From Clavelina lepadiformis (lineage: Eukaryota > Chordata > Ascidiacea > Aplousobranchia > Clavelinidae), in NCBI RefSeq assembly GCF_947623445.1, contig NC_135240.1:4402001-4466000 (forward strand): a stretch of DNA of 64,000 bases. Direction: 5' to 3'. Positions 12,409 through 23,845 of this stretch are shown piece by piece; position 1 is the first letter of the stretch, and the number at the start of each line of letters is the position of its first letter. The position numbers were made by a program, and so were the translations under genes. Below the pieces are notes generated by a model. That model worked only from the letters and a program-made list of their open reading frames with translations. It did not search any database and was not told where the DNA came from.

Positions 12409-13719
12409 CACTAGAACGGCCGAGGTGTCGAAATCGACACTTTTTGAATTTTGATGTATATTTTTTTTTAGTAAAAGCAGTTGCAACGATATAAAATTTT
12501 CAGTAGCTTCCTAACTTTCTTGAAAGAGTATGTATAAGTAATATTTACCGAAATTTGATTTTCGATTTATTTTTTACAACCTGTTATACCTTCAACGGCC
12601 GAGGTGTCGAAATCGACACCAAGATGGTTTTAGAGGTCCAGTAAACTACAACATTTTTTTACTTCGCACGATTGCACTTGCAACTAACATATACTTGAGA
12701 TTAGCCCAGTTTTATCTTTTCAAGTGATTGTTTATCTAATTTAGATACAGCTTTTACGGAGAGTTTATGATATCCTAAACGTACTTTGTCCATGTACATT
12801 TGCACAATACAAACTCGCTTTGCTTTGCAGCGAAGGCGAACTGTAAAATTCACACGACAGTTTTTGTGCAACGTATGGATTGTATGCCATACGCTATTAG
12901 CAGAGCTAGGCTATAAACTGTAGTGTAGGCCAAAACAAAACAAGGTAGGCGTGGACGTTTTCGACCAAACGGCGAGAAAATACACAACTCATGCATCAAG
13001 TAGACGATGACCTTTGGCTGTTAGGACAAAACTACTGTACATAGTAGAGCTAAATTCCTGGATTCTGCACAGAAAATGTTTCGGTAGCAAAATCGGCCGA
13101 CGAAGCTTCATACTCCAGCTTACGGAGGGGTTGACGGATGCTTACGCGGTGAAGCGGAAGCAGGTGGTCCAAAGAGAAGTGAACCCAGCGCAGAGAAGAA
13201 CATCTGGAAAGCGAAGGAAATGTGCGGAAGAAAGTCGTAAAATTATATAGTTACAGTTTAAGTCACTGCAACAGGCCAACTTGCGGATTGTGTGGTAACG
13301 GCGACTGGAAACTTACACAATGCAAAAACTGCACGACGTAAATAGATCAACATGGGTCCTGCTGTAAACTCTAAAGACTTATCACATTGTGTGTGGGAAA
13401 CATATGAGCTTTTTCTGCAATAGTTAGCGTTTTGTTAAGATACCTACCATCAGAATAATGATTGTTTATGTTTCAACTGATAAATATTGTTTTTTTTTCG
13501 TTTCTTACAAATGTGTGCAACGTCATCAAAGGTCGAATTGCGGTAGATATGTTAGTTTTTGTTTCTACTGAACAAGCAAAATACATCCTAAATTCATTAC
13601 GGAAGTATTTAGTTTTGAGTTTTTCGCTAAATTAAATCAAAAAGTACATTTTTAAGGATGGTGTCGTTTTCGACACCATCGGCCGTTAGAGGTAAACTTG
13701 TTTTCCGGCCGTTCTAGTG
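12409..13719. mobile_element. piggyBac-type element nested in the hAT element
   Basis: Both ends abut TTAA (12405-12408 and 13720-13723), the exact piggyBac target duplication. The terminal repeats are CACTAGAACGGCCG and its complement CGGCCGTTCTAGTG. A subterminal motif GGCCGAGGTGTCGAAATCGA occurs just inside the left end and again at about 12597. A near copy lies inverted at 13660-13687, so internal repeats accompany the TIRs, as is usual in this superfamily. At 1311 bases it is too short for a full transposase (about 600 residues) and keeps only the C-terminal coding end. It is a deletion derivative. Confidence 0.88.
13014..13341 (+). pseudogene. piggyBac transposase C-terminal remnant
   Basis: The plus frame from about 13041 gives VELNSWILHRKCFGSKIGRR, then SFILQLTEGL, which matches the N-A/S-W-I-L-Y motif and following helix at the end of the piggyBac catalytic domain. 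A second piece in another frame (about 13261-13341) gives CNRPTCGLCGNGDWKLTQC, then KNCTT and a stop, the cysteine-rich C-terminal finger of the family. The two lie in different frames, separated by an in-frame stop at 13248-13250, and the N-terminal three quarters are absent. Not functional. Confidence 0.7.
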
Positions 13720-13968
13720 TTAACACTGAAAAGGTCCGCCAGTTGAGTAGCCCTGCTTTAAAGGATGTGAAGTCGGTTTTCCAGAAGCCCCTGTGTTTGT
13801 GTGGATCCATGCTTGGAAGCTATTTTGCCTTGAGGGACCTCGTGTAAATCAATTATGACGTAGTCGAACGCAAACCAGGAAAAGCATGACGTCAGCGTTA
13901 TTTAGATCGGCATAAAAAGGAAGTGAACGTAGTGGTCGATAAGTAACAGACTGTGTTCATGTTGCTGT

Positions 13969-16900
13969 AGCTACACAGGAAAAAAAAGTGACTGAATGCG
14001 TTCCAAAAAAATGGTTATGAATATCCCGGTATTTAGCCACTACCAGCTGGATAAATACAGTCCTTCTTGCGGCTAAATACTAGTCTGAAACGACTAAATC
14101 CTTTCCAATCGTGTTTGGTTATGAATATCCCCATATTCAGCCGCGAGCGTCCTAGTTAATGTAAACCTGGCTAAATACTCGCCCATATAGAACCTAGACC
14201 AGCCTGGGATTCCCTGGCTTAATCCATGCCAATTGAAATGTCGCACTTGAACATCACGTGACCAAAATGCATAATTACCAGTCTGACAAAATTTTAATTA
14301 TGTATCCTTCCAAAGAAAAGTCAAAGAAAAGAAAAAGCGATTACTTTCAAATTTCACAATCGGCTTGATGCCGTCTACCACAAGCTACGAGAACGAAACT
14401 AAGGAAAATGGCATATAGTCAACTAAAAACTATATAGGCTACAAATGCAATAATTATAAAGTTTTTACAATAAACTTAAAGAAGGCAAACAAACATTCCT
14501 CGTTTCGAAATACTGTAATGTAAACATTCAAGCGAAATTATTATTATTTAAAATTATTATTTTGGTTAATGTAATAAAACCGTATATTGCATATGATGCA
14601 ACAAGTAAAGACATTCGGACAAGAATCCAGGATAAAATGTACACAAAGCAGAGATAATAGACACAAAAAATTTCAGATTTTCCTAAATCAACAAATTGCA
14701 ATTGGTCAACAACAACTGATCCGGGTCCCGGACCTCATTTAGTACCTGCACACAAATTATGAGGCTGATTTCGATCTTTAACGAGCTTTACGCTTCCATC
14801 ATTCATAAGCTTGATGACAGTAGATAGCTCTTTAGGAGAAGAAACTGCTTCTAGTTGGTTCATAACTTTGGAAAATTCCATTAGGCATAGGCCTACACAC
14901 CCTGTTTCACAGCACAATGACCTTCCCTCGATGAAATTACAAAATCGCAACCGGCACTTGTTCACCATGTTTTCTTTAGAGGAATATCCAAAGAATATAG
15001 CAATGTCAGTTATGCACTGCAAAAATAGAGAAAACGTTACAACAATAACGTTGACACGATTTTGTATCTTATGTTTACTAACGACAAAAAGCAGAGCCTG
15101 TTGTTTAAATTTTATGCTTAAGTTAATGAAATATCAGTTAATATCACACTTACCTTTTCTTTCAACTTGTATAATGGGTATTTTTCTAAAGTCTTTGCAG
15201 TGCGTTCTTCACCAGGAAATTTTTTGATAACTTCCATCCTCCTCTTGATCGCTATTAATGATATTTCTTCCCCCTCGTTTGCCTGATTTTTCTTTTTCAG
15301 AAGTGGCGTCATTGTGAACTTATTTAAGGCTGCCATTTGGTTGTTGAATCGCTTTCGGATATGGGCAAATGAACAGGGCTTCACTACCACAATGAAAATA
15401 CAAAATCTTGTTTGTTAGATCCTAACTCACAACAAACCACTGTTCACCTCCACCAAAAACTGCTCCATCGCTGTTCCAAAAAATCTTTCAAGAAGTTTTC
15501 TGTCTTTGAGACTGAATGGACTGATATTAGTTCCAACTTCTTGAAGAGATGAAGGCAGATCGTGTACTGTGACTGTGGCAACTGCAAAGTGCACATATTG
15601 TAAATTATTCGTTAAAATGGTAACGCTTATAAATCCTCTATATTTTTTTTTAAACTATGATAAATTATTTCAATTGCGCAAAATATAGCACTATACAAAT
15701 TACAAACTTGTACACAATACATATATAATAGGTATGTATTTTTATTATAGTATGTATTACAGTAGCCATGGCAGTTACCAACGTAATGAAATATAATAAC
15801 GCAAAAGCAGTGCGGTAATCACAAACTTTGCTTTTTAAAAATAAAGACAGGTTTACATTTTTGACCGTAAAACTAAGGGCTATAATTTTGGAACAAGTTG
15901 CAAAATTTACTAAGTTTACGTTAGCATTAAATCTCTAATACAGTACTCAAATACAATGCATATTATATCTATTGTAATAAAATTTAGTGTGTACACCACC
16001 AATTAACGCTGCGTAAACCGACTTTTACATAATAAAGTAACCAATCACCAATGCAATAGACAATTTATTGCCAAAAGTTTAATCATTTAATATCACGAAT
16101 CTCGTTCCTCGTGTTCGTGCAACAGAATGTAAATCGATTCATTTTTGGCCGGACAACAGCCAGACATATGTGCAAATTAATGGAGTATATTGAACGTTTT
16201 GAACTAGCTTTGGTAATGCTACTGATCAGTGTTTTACATAAAAATATGCCTCTCCGGTCTCCTTCATAACAATGTCGCAAAGCTTGAAAATAGTTCGCAA
16301 CGGTTCATGGTTGCAAAATAAAACAGTCTTGGCTACATTACAAAGCTTTTTTTGTATTAGCAATCGCACGCAATTCAAGCATTACTGCGTTATGTGTAAT
16401 TTCGTCGTCGTCCTCTGTTTTTGTTTTTTTCTACGAATCATTGATTACGCATGGAATCACTCTGGGATCAAGTGCGAAGTAAACACGTAACGCGCTTAAC
16501 TCACCACCGGCAGGCGAAATTAGTTACAAGGAAGTCTTGCAAACGGAGCAGAAAGCTTTTGAAACTAAGTTGTTTTGAACAGCAATAGAAGTTTTAAGTT
16601 TAATAACTTTGCTCCCACAAGTTATGAAGTTTTACAATAAAAATGGAATAATCGGTTGCCGCAAAACAAAATGCCACATATGTAATGCCTGGAAAAAAAA
16701 CAGAATTGCCAACAAACCTTCAATCCCTTTAATGAAAGCTTCATGCAAACCGTTCTTGAAAGCGAAATTTCGTAACCAAGGGTCCATCTCTGCAGTGTGG
16801 TGTTTGAAAAGAAAGTATTACTAGACTTGTGTAAGACATCATCCGCAAAGTTGTCTTTCATTGGTTGGATTGTTGGATACTTCCCAACTTATTTTGAGAC

Positions 16901-18032
16901 TTTTTTCTTTCCGGCTAAATATTCTCCAGGTCTACACACTTCTCTCAACTTCCTTTTTTCGTGGCCAGTTAGTTTGCCTGCATGTAATCGTTAGCCGCAA
17001 TACTTTATGCATAGTTCTCCAAAAACTTGGTTTTGTGTGCTAAATCATGAAGCTCTTTATTTGTAGAAACTGTACCAGCTATCAGAATGCAAATTATGCA
17101 TGCAAGTCCATTCGACTTTACCACAACCATTTGCGGAAACATGTTCGCGACTCTAGTTTTCGTTACGCTTGTCAAATTGAAAATTACAGGAAGAGATAAA
17201 AATTCCAATTCCCTGGCACAACCTAAAAAATAAAAATTGTCCAAGGAAAGTAAGTCTGGGTGCAAACAACCTCAACCCAGAGATTATGTTTATGTAATTG
17301 ACCCTACCCCAAACTCAAAATGGCATCAAACTTGCTTTACCTCAACACCAAAACACAAACAAGCAAACCTACCTTGAACATTTTTGTTGTGATTGTTAGC
17401 CTAGATGTCGTATTTTTTTGAGAAAAGTGAATGAAGTATTCGTAGCACTTGTGTGCGTTGACATTTCCGGATTTATTAAAAAAAGCTTTTACCATTTGGG
17501 GAAAATAATTTGGGTAATGAAATTTGTAAAAAAATCTTGGCCTACTGTACTTACGTGGGAAAACTTTTAAGTTCCTTCGTCCTTTTACAACCTTGCATTT
17601 AGTAAAAAAACTCATGAAATTATGGCATTGCAGGGATAAGAAAGGTTTTAAACAGTGACGAAATGTCACCATCTAAATATTAATGTGGTGTTTATCGCGG
17701 TAACAGCAATTATTAAGCCGGTAACTCCGACTGTGTCAAGTGGCTGAATATATTACGTGACACGAATGACATTAAGCCACTTGTTTTGCACTTGTAAGGA
17801 AGTAAACGCCAATCACATCGTACACTGGGTTTTATTTAGCCATAATTGTTTCCAATGCATCGGTGGTGCGTAATTAGCCATGAAAAAGCGTTGCGAACTG
17901 TATGTAGGCAGGTTTATGGTACTTGGACCAAAATAAGGCGTGGGGAGTGTTTTTTTGAACGAAAGTGGCATTTTATTAGTCAATGATGAAAATTGTGGAC
18001 TATTATCAGTCACTATTTTTTCCTGTGTAGCT
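13969..18032. mobile_element. Unclassified terminal-inverted-repeat DNA element, about 4.06 kb
   Basis: The left end AGCTACACAGGAAAAAA (from 13969) has its complement at the right end (18006-18032). The match runs 26-27 bases with one mismatch, to GTGACTGA. The outermost AGCT is palindromic, so a 4-base AGCT or a 2-base TA target duplication cannot be told apart from part of the TIR. Near the left end the motif GGTTATGAATATCCC, followed by a TATT(T/C)AGCC-like word, occurs twice (about 14014 and 14119), and a TATTCAGCCAC word recurs inverted near the right end, so subterminal repeats are present. Inside are several minus-strand open exons, best at 14735-15581. I could not assign a superfamily. 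Confidence 0.7.
14735..15581 (-). CDS. Spliced minus-strand gene inside the TIR element, unknown family
   Basis: Three open blocks bounded by good splice signals: about 15581-15431 (HDLPSSLQEVGTNISPFSLK...), 15383-15154 (KPCSFAHIRKRFNNQMAALN... to EKYPLYKLKEK, then donor GTAAGT) and 15016-14735 (CITDIAIFFGYSSKENMVNK... to NLCAGTK and stop). The middle block is basic; the last has several cysteines. Further possible exons lie upstream on the same strand near 16622-16861 and at 17672-17555, where MVTFRHCLKPFLSLQ runs to a GTAAGT donor. The junction between the first two blocks does not keep phase with the sites I chose, so that border is uncertain. I recognise no domain. The natural guess is an element-encoded protein, possibly transposase or accessory. 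Confidence 0.35.
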
Positions 18033-18123
18033 CTCAAATGCTTTAGTTAGGCTGTCAGGAAGCACCGCCTTCGATAGTGCCTTCACTTGTTGCAATTATC
18101 GACGGACACAACCACTGGGCATT

Positions 18124-21070
18124 ATGGGAGTGCCCTTAGTTGACCTTCAGTTTAGTGACGCAGACTCTGAACTTGAACTCAAAGAAAAGTTGGGAAGAAA
18201 TCTGGTCGAAGCCGTCTCAACCGTGGGATTTGTTTACGTGAAAAACTCAGGCATAAGCAGGTATTAGCTTGCTAGGTCTAGTCATGGGTCCAATGCAAAC
18301 ATGCACAACCAAATGACGTCACAATTTGTGTAGCAGGGTTTTGTACACTAATGCATCTCGTGTATATTGTTTGTTTTTCGCCATTAACTATGCGGAGCAG
18401 AAGTTAGGTTGCTAACCGTTGTAGTTTTAGCACATTAAAACACATGCTCGTGAACAATTAGCAAGTTATCAGGAAAAGTGGCCAAGCCCAAGGGCTTAAA
18501 ACACACAAGATAGCAATTTAATAGATTTGTACCATAAAATGGTAGGTTAGCATGGCCACCAAACTCCTCACCGAAATAAAATACATGAAGTGACATAGTT
18601 TGATTAGAGAGAAAATGAATATCTTAAGCGCACATCAATAGATGGTTAAAGAAAACCGATGATTGTAAACTTGACTTCTAATTCCATTCTCTGCATATTT
18701 GCCGTTGTTTGATAATGTCTGAATTTGTTGTATTGAGCTGATGGACTTGTGTGATGATGATTGATGTCACTCATTTCCCCGGCACAAGACACAATTCTTA
18801 TCTGCTTATGTTTATCTGCATATCAGTGTTTGAAATTTATAAATTCATTTCAATTCATAATTACGGAAGTTATGCTTACATATGAAATTTGTTGATAAAG
18901 TTGCGTGTTTGGTACTAATGGCGGAAGTGTCTAAGGTCTGAACATTCAAATAATCTGCGGATAGTTTTATGAAGCAAAAGTGCTTGGTATAATGTGGAAA
19001 AGTTTTACAATTTTGTGGCAACCTCTTATTTTTATCCGGGCTGTATTGGAATGACGATCACATCTATCTAGATAACTTTGGCATTTTCTATGTATTTGCA
19101 TGGAAATGTCCAAACTTTAAAGAGTTTTTCATTCCAGGCAAGTTTTCTGGTTTAAAATATTGATAGAAATTAGTCGTGAGTGCTTTGACACAAATCGAGC
19201 TATAACATGCACAAAGTCACTACTTTAAACTACTCATCGATTAAAATTTTTATTGGTTGATGCAATCAGAAAACGATAAATAATCATATTGCATAATTAT
19301 ACACATAACATCTGGTTCTCCCTGTTCATGACATTTTTCCACGCTCTACAGAGTTGCAGCCTTGAGTTTTGAAGAAATTGGTTCATAAATAAGAAACCAA
19401 TTCTATGACCAGTTAAATTTAGTTAGATTTTGATTGGGCGAAAACTTTATATTAGCATATGTCAATTCTTTTGTACCCAAAAACACAAGTCTTCACAAAA
19501 AATCTTACTTTGAATCAAATGTGTTGCTCTAGTCTTTCCATCTCTGGTTAAAAGTTAATGTAATACGTCAAGTTTTGACGCTGTTACCAAAATTTAATGT
19601 TGTGAGATTCCATTTAACGAACTGTTTGTCGTAGTGCCCTCTAGTGGCTGATGTAGACCTTAACTTTGAATTTGATATTTCACGCAGTTAGACATCTCAT
19701 TTCAAGAAATATGAAATCATCAGCAAATATTGGCCAAATGTTGGGTTATCAATACAGAACGATTTTACAGCACTATGGGCTGGTGTATACAGACAATGTT
19801 GATAGGCCCATGCCTATCAATACAGGAAGCCTATGCTTGGTCACTGTTATTTAAATTTATGCTTGTCTGTTGCTCTACAATCTGCTCGTACTATATTTTT
19901 TGTTTACAGCGAGTCAGTGGCAAGAGTGAATGAGGTGACGGAAGACTTTTTTAAGCGTCCATCGGAAAAAAAGAGAAAATACCAGAGAGATCCAGAACAA
20001 AATTTTGGTTATGTCGGAATCGAGGCCGAGAGGTGATGTCATAATTCCTAATGACATCATCATTGTTTGTGCAGACTTTTAATCATGAAACAAGTTACAG
20101 TTCAAATATTTCCAACATTTTAGTTCTGATACAGAACCGACGTTCATAAACCCGGCGATTATAAGGAGGCTTTTGACATGAGCGGCGACGTTGGATTTTC
20201 CGAGGCTGCTCATTGGCCAGATGACCTGGTGCCGGGATATTCAGCGTTGGTGAAAGATTTCATGAAGCAATGCAAGAGGTTGGGGCTTTATTTGCTTGAA
20301 CTTCTATCACTCGGACTTCAGCTGGAGGTGGTTACAGTGTTGCTTCTTAGATTCAGTTCACTTTTGTTGTAAATGGTGAACTACTCAACGTTGCAGTTGT
20401 CTTTTTATCATAAATGAATCCATTTTCAAGCCAGAACACAACCTGCTCAAATGTCATCGATCGATTCTGAGTGAAGGCAACAAAACGACGTTGAGGAGCT
20501 TGTACTATCCCCCTCTGCCACGTGACATGAAACTTCTCGATGGGCAACTCCGATGCGGGGAGCACACCGATTACGGAACAATCACTCTATTGTTTCAAGA
20601 TAAAGCTGGCGGCCTGCAGGTAAACAATCCCACAAAAAGCTCGATATTGCAAGTTCATGTTTCTGATTCTCTGTGATTCAGGTTAAGAACAGTGATGGGG
20701 ATTACGTCGATGCTCTGCCACTTGAGGACACTGTGCTCATCAATGTGGGAGACATGCTGGAATATCAGACATGCGGACAACTCAGATCTACGGTACATAG
20801 ACACATAACCATGAAACACAGTAGATTGTGATTTAAGAGTCTTCCATATTCATCCAGATGCATCGCGTCGTCATCCCAATAAGTGACGTCAATTTGAGAT
20901 CTCTCCGACGATCCTTGGTTTATTTCATCTATGCCGACCACAGCACCATCATAAACAAACCGCTTGTCTATAAACCCGGGTCCCCATGGGACAAAGTTAA
21001 TCACGACCCCAACGCAGCCCCAATCACTGCATTGGAGCACGTATACAGGAAATGGGGGGCCACTTACTGA
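18124..21070 (+). CDS. 2-oxoglutarate/Fe(II)-dependent oxygenase, isopenicillin-N-synthase-like
   Basis: Six exons in phase: 18124-18260, 19910-20032, 20135-20327, 20431-20619, 20682-20792, 20858-21070, giving 321 residues, normal for the family. The N-terminal DIOX_N part reads VPLVDLQFSD and FVYVKNSGIS. The double-stranded beta-helix core has the iron triad HTDYGTI (His and Asp) and the second His in STMHRVVIP. The 2-oxoglutarate-contacting Arg-x-Ser appears as RRSLVYF. SLYYPP and GLQVKNSDGDYV are also standard. Family knowledge: soluble non-haem iron enzymes that couple oxidation of a small substrate to 2-oxoglutarate decarboxylation; the substrate cannot be predicted. The donor at 20328 (GTGGTT) is weak. 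The start codon is about 90 bases downstream of the TIR element, so the promoter region has been displaced. The 1.65-kb first intron carries a dispersed repeat. Confidence 0.9.
18369..18569 (+). repeat. Dispersed repeat (TTTTTCGCCATTAACT family), intronic copy
   Basis: Starts GTTTGTTTTTCGCCATTAAC and shares a colinear stretch of about 200 bases with 49395-49590 and 60234-60426: CGC(C/T)ATTAACT, GTTGTAG, CATGCT, AAGATAGCAAT, GGTAG(G/A)TTAGCATGG, CACCAAAC. Identity is moderate, so this copy is older than the local duplication. No TIR or tRNA-like head was seen in this core. Confidence 0.6.
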
Positions 21071-22366
21071 CGCCATCAGACCAGTTGCAAATATTTCTGT
21101 TTTATCGAGTTGTTGCTTTTGATAAATTAACGCTTTAATTTTTATCTCACGAGTCATCCCGCCCATGTTAACACTTGAGCGAAGCAACTTGCAGGAAATG
21201 TCGTGATAATGCGGTTTGATGAACGTTCTTCATTGACTCTTGATATTTAGCTTTGTAGCAAACCACGATTATAAGACACAGATGCCGACATTGTCTTAAC
21301 TAGTTTTATATTGACTTTGCATTGTTATACGTGACGAACCATAACATTGAGTGGAGGCAGCGAAATAACAACGTCTTCCCGACAAGGTTTTAGTAGAATT
21401 TTAATGAATTTGTAATGAAATGGTTGTTTATCGTTCCTTAATCTGTAAGGGCGATCACTTCACTTACAATGTTTGTCCGTAAAATTGTTTATTGTCCTCG
21501 AAGTAAATGAGCCTCAAGGTCGTTGTTCGGCTTTTCTTAATCTTAGAATTAATTGTTCACCTCGACAACTGTATATTCTGATTATATTGAAGCTTCTTTG
21601 AACGAATACATTTAGATAAAACATTGGCACAGCAGAATTGAATGAATTGATTGAATGACTCACGTAATATAGGCATGCACAATTGTTATGTCACGTTTCA
21701 TGAAAGCGGTTTCCGTAAACAACACATTATGATATCTTCTTATCGTCACAAATTATATTGGGCGTAACCCAATGTACAGCTGCGCTAGTTATCACAGGAA
21801 AACACGTCATAAAGAAATAAACACTAGAGCAACACGAAACGCAAGCTACGAACATTCGATGGGAAATTGTTTGCAGGCTGCTTAGAGAAATGAGATATTA
21901 CGACATGCTCTGGGAAGCTTACATATTATGAGTTATGCAAACATAGTAACTTAGAAAGCTCATTATGACGTGCCAGTTATTATCTAACTCGCATAAAACT
22001 TCCTTAGACAGGCGCCGGTAATACGAGGTTGTTGCTTCCAATATTTGGAGACATTTTGTGAACAGATGAAAACACGAGTTCCAATCATAGCCCATCCATC
22101 CTGCAGTTTGTGTTGAACTTAGTCTTACGTTGAGGGAACAATGCACATTCATATGAAACATTTTCATATTTTTGTTTCTTCATAAAAGCAGGAATTATTA
22201 ATGATTTATTAAGTTCAGTTACAAGTTGAACTTATTGTAAATCTTCCTATGCTTGGTGAGTGTTATACGCATGAACCTACAAAATGCAGTATCGCCAAGA
22301 AGATTGAGAACAAAATATAGTTTTCTTACAATGCAGCACGCTACGGTATCATCAGATCACATCGGT
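21071..22366. other. Intergenic spacer between convergent genes
   Basis: 3' flanks of the plus-strand oxygenase and the minus-strand sulfotransferase copy B. AT-rich; short ORFs only, none with family features. I see nothing specific here. Confidence 0.5.
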
Positions 22367-23845
22367 TTATTTCCACTCGAACTTCCTCCCCAACATTTTA
22401 AACAAAGCTTCATTGTGACTTTGAAATAACTCCTGCAATTTACTGGTGACATCTGGCGGCAGGGATTTATTGCCATTTCTTGTTCTTCGCTTGGCCGACG
22501 GCAGACAATCCAGTTTATTCTCATCTTTCCAGTTTTTGTAACAAAAATATCCGCTATCTTCCTCTTTGACGTAATCCTCCTTCAATAAAACCTTCGGAAG
22601 TTTAAGAAATTCCTGAACCTCCTCTATCACACTTCCCGGATCTTGCAACATGGCCTCGGAGTCTACGACCATCAAGTTGGTTTCATTGAAATATTTAAAC
22701 CATCTTTGCAGATGCAAGGCGTAGAATCCAGTTGTAATGATGTGAGTCAAGTAATCCTTCCCCATCAGATCAAAGACTCTGTCTTCTTGCAAAACAGAAT
22801 TCTTCTGGTCAAAGTCTCCGATTGCTTGTTGGACCCGAGGCAAGTAATCATAGACATACTGATCGACGCTCTTGTATCTGAACTGCCCCTTACCTGGATG
22901 AGTGATGTTGAACATGATCCACTGTAGATAAATAAAACAACATCCTAGTTTGAAAAGCATAAAAGTGACAACAAACATCAAAACTAGCTCACTTCTTGAT
23001 AAAAATCGGAGAGGACCCGATCAACTGGATTGCAGAGGACCAGGAGTAGTTTAGCATCAGGAACCATCCTCTTGATGTTGGCGGGAATGGAAGACGGACG
23101 GAAGTTGAAGTAAGCCGGAGTTTTCTCCATCAAAAAAATGTCCTCCTCCAGTTCTGGGAGTTTTAACCTGAAAAAGCAAGAAAGCTTTGATAAAAATTCC
23201 ATCAAATCCACGAAGGATTTTCAGGTTAAAACTCCCAGAACTGGAGGAGGACATTTTTCAGATGATATTTCCACTCACAAGTAATCCTGGACGCTGGCAT
23301 CTGGTTGCTCATCAAAGAAATGTGTCTCCGTCGGATCTGTGACTCGGATCAGAGGATGTGGACGCAGGAAGTGCAACAGAGCGTGAGTCCCACATTTCTC
23401 GACTCCTATTCCGATGATCTTTGGGAGTCGTCTTGACTTTGTCTGAAGACGGCTCAAATGAATATCAATTTTAAATTCGCAAGAAAATTGCGAAGTTTGA
23501 TTGGATAAAAGTCCTCCAATGAAAAATTCTTACTTTGTTTTGGCGGTATTTGATCAACATTTCCCATAATTCTTTTCTCGATCCGGAGTCCTGGTTATTA
23601 CCGAAGAAATATCTTGAGTTGACTGGATAAAGCGACAAGAATTTACAACCACCAATAAAACTCATTTAAAGTATGTTTGTGTTATTTGTTTTGGTTGATG
23701 CTGTAATTAAGCGCTTACCTGGTTTTGTTGGGGATCTTTGATATTCTGCGAACACTAAATTTTGAAATACTTGAATGCTGAAGAAAGCGGCTGAACCAAC
23801 AAGCAATATGAGGACCAGGGTTGTGTGTTTATATGGATACGACAT
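22367..23845 (-). CDS. Heparan-sulfate 3-O-sulfotransferase-like protein, copy B
   Basis: Five exons in phase: 23845-23719, 23622-23534, 23442-23279, 23167-22993, 22921-22367, giving 369 residues. Exon 1 encodes a signal anchor (residues about 9-27, TTLVLILLVGSAAFFSIQV). The PAPS loop is GVEKCGTHALL (about 85-95). The catalytic Glu context TETHFFD is kept, unlike copy A. MEKTPAYFNF and PVDRVLSDFY follow; LCNP replaces the usual LRDP, so here too the PAP 3'-phosphate arginine is missing. The 184-residue last exon is about 90% identical to copy A (19 differences counted), while exon 1 is unrelated and exon 3 only about half identical. Probably a Golgi type II enzyme acting on heparan sulfate; activity uncertain for the reason given. 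Confidence 0.87.
23134..23258. repeat. Inverted duplication of an exon boundary in sulfotransferase copy B
   Basis: About 41 bases at 23134-23175 (the start of exon 4 and its acceptor) recur as the exact reverse complement at 23218-23258, inside the intron upstream of that exon, with about 42 bases between. Copy A has no such structure in the matching intron. In the pre-mRNA the two arms would pair and hide the exon 4 acceptor. Confidence 0.85.

Larger units (their letters stand above)
6544..13755. mobile_element. hAT-superfamily DNA transposon, decayed, with internal amplification and a nested piggyBac
   Basis: The left end reads CAGGGCTGCTCAACT and the right end is its near complement, AGTTGAGTAGCCCTG. 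The flanking 8-base duplication CTTTAAAG (6536-6543 and 13756-13763) is perfect. CAGGG-type ends with an 8-base duplication are diagnostic of hAT. The interior holds a minus-strand fragment of the hAT transposase C-terminus (6846 to about 7030), a tandem array of a 2.24-kb unit (6991-12118), a stretch of about 290 bases of hAT-side sequence, and a piggyBac insertion (12409-13719). With so little transposase left it cannot be autonomous. The perfect duplication suggests the insertion is not ancient. Confidence 0.85.

Noticed and set aside
12409-13719. CRISPR-like or satellite array from the repeated GGTGTCGAAATCGACACC word
   Set aside because: Only three occurrences, placed subterminally within TTAA-flanked TIRs; explained as piggyBac internal repeats.
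16083-17265. Further short ORFs within the TIR element
   Set aside because: Some may be exons of the element's minus-strand gene, but borders and phase could not be fixed, so they are only mentioned under that gene.
20765-21187. 140-codon minus ORF
   Set aside because: Antisense to the last exons of the 2OG oxygenase, whose iron-binding motifs are on the plus strand.
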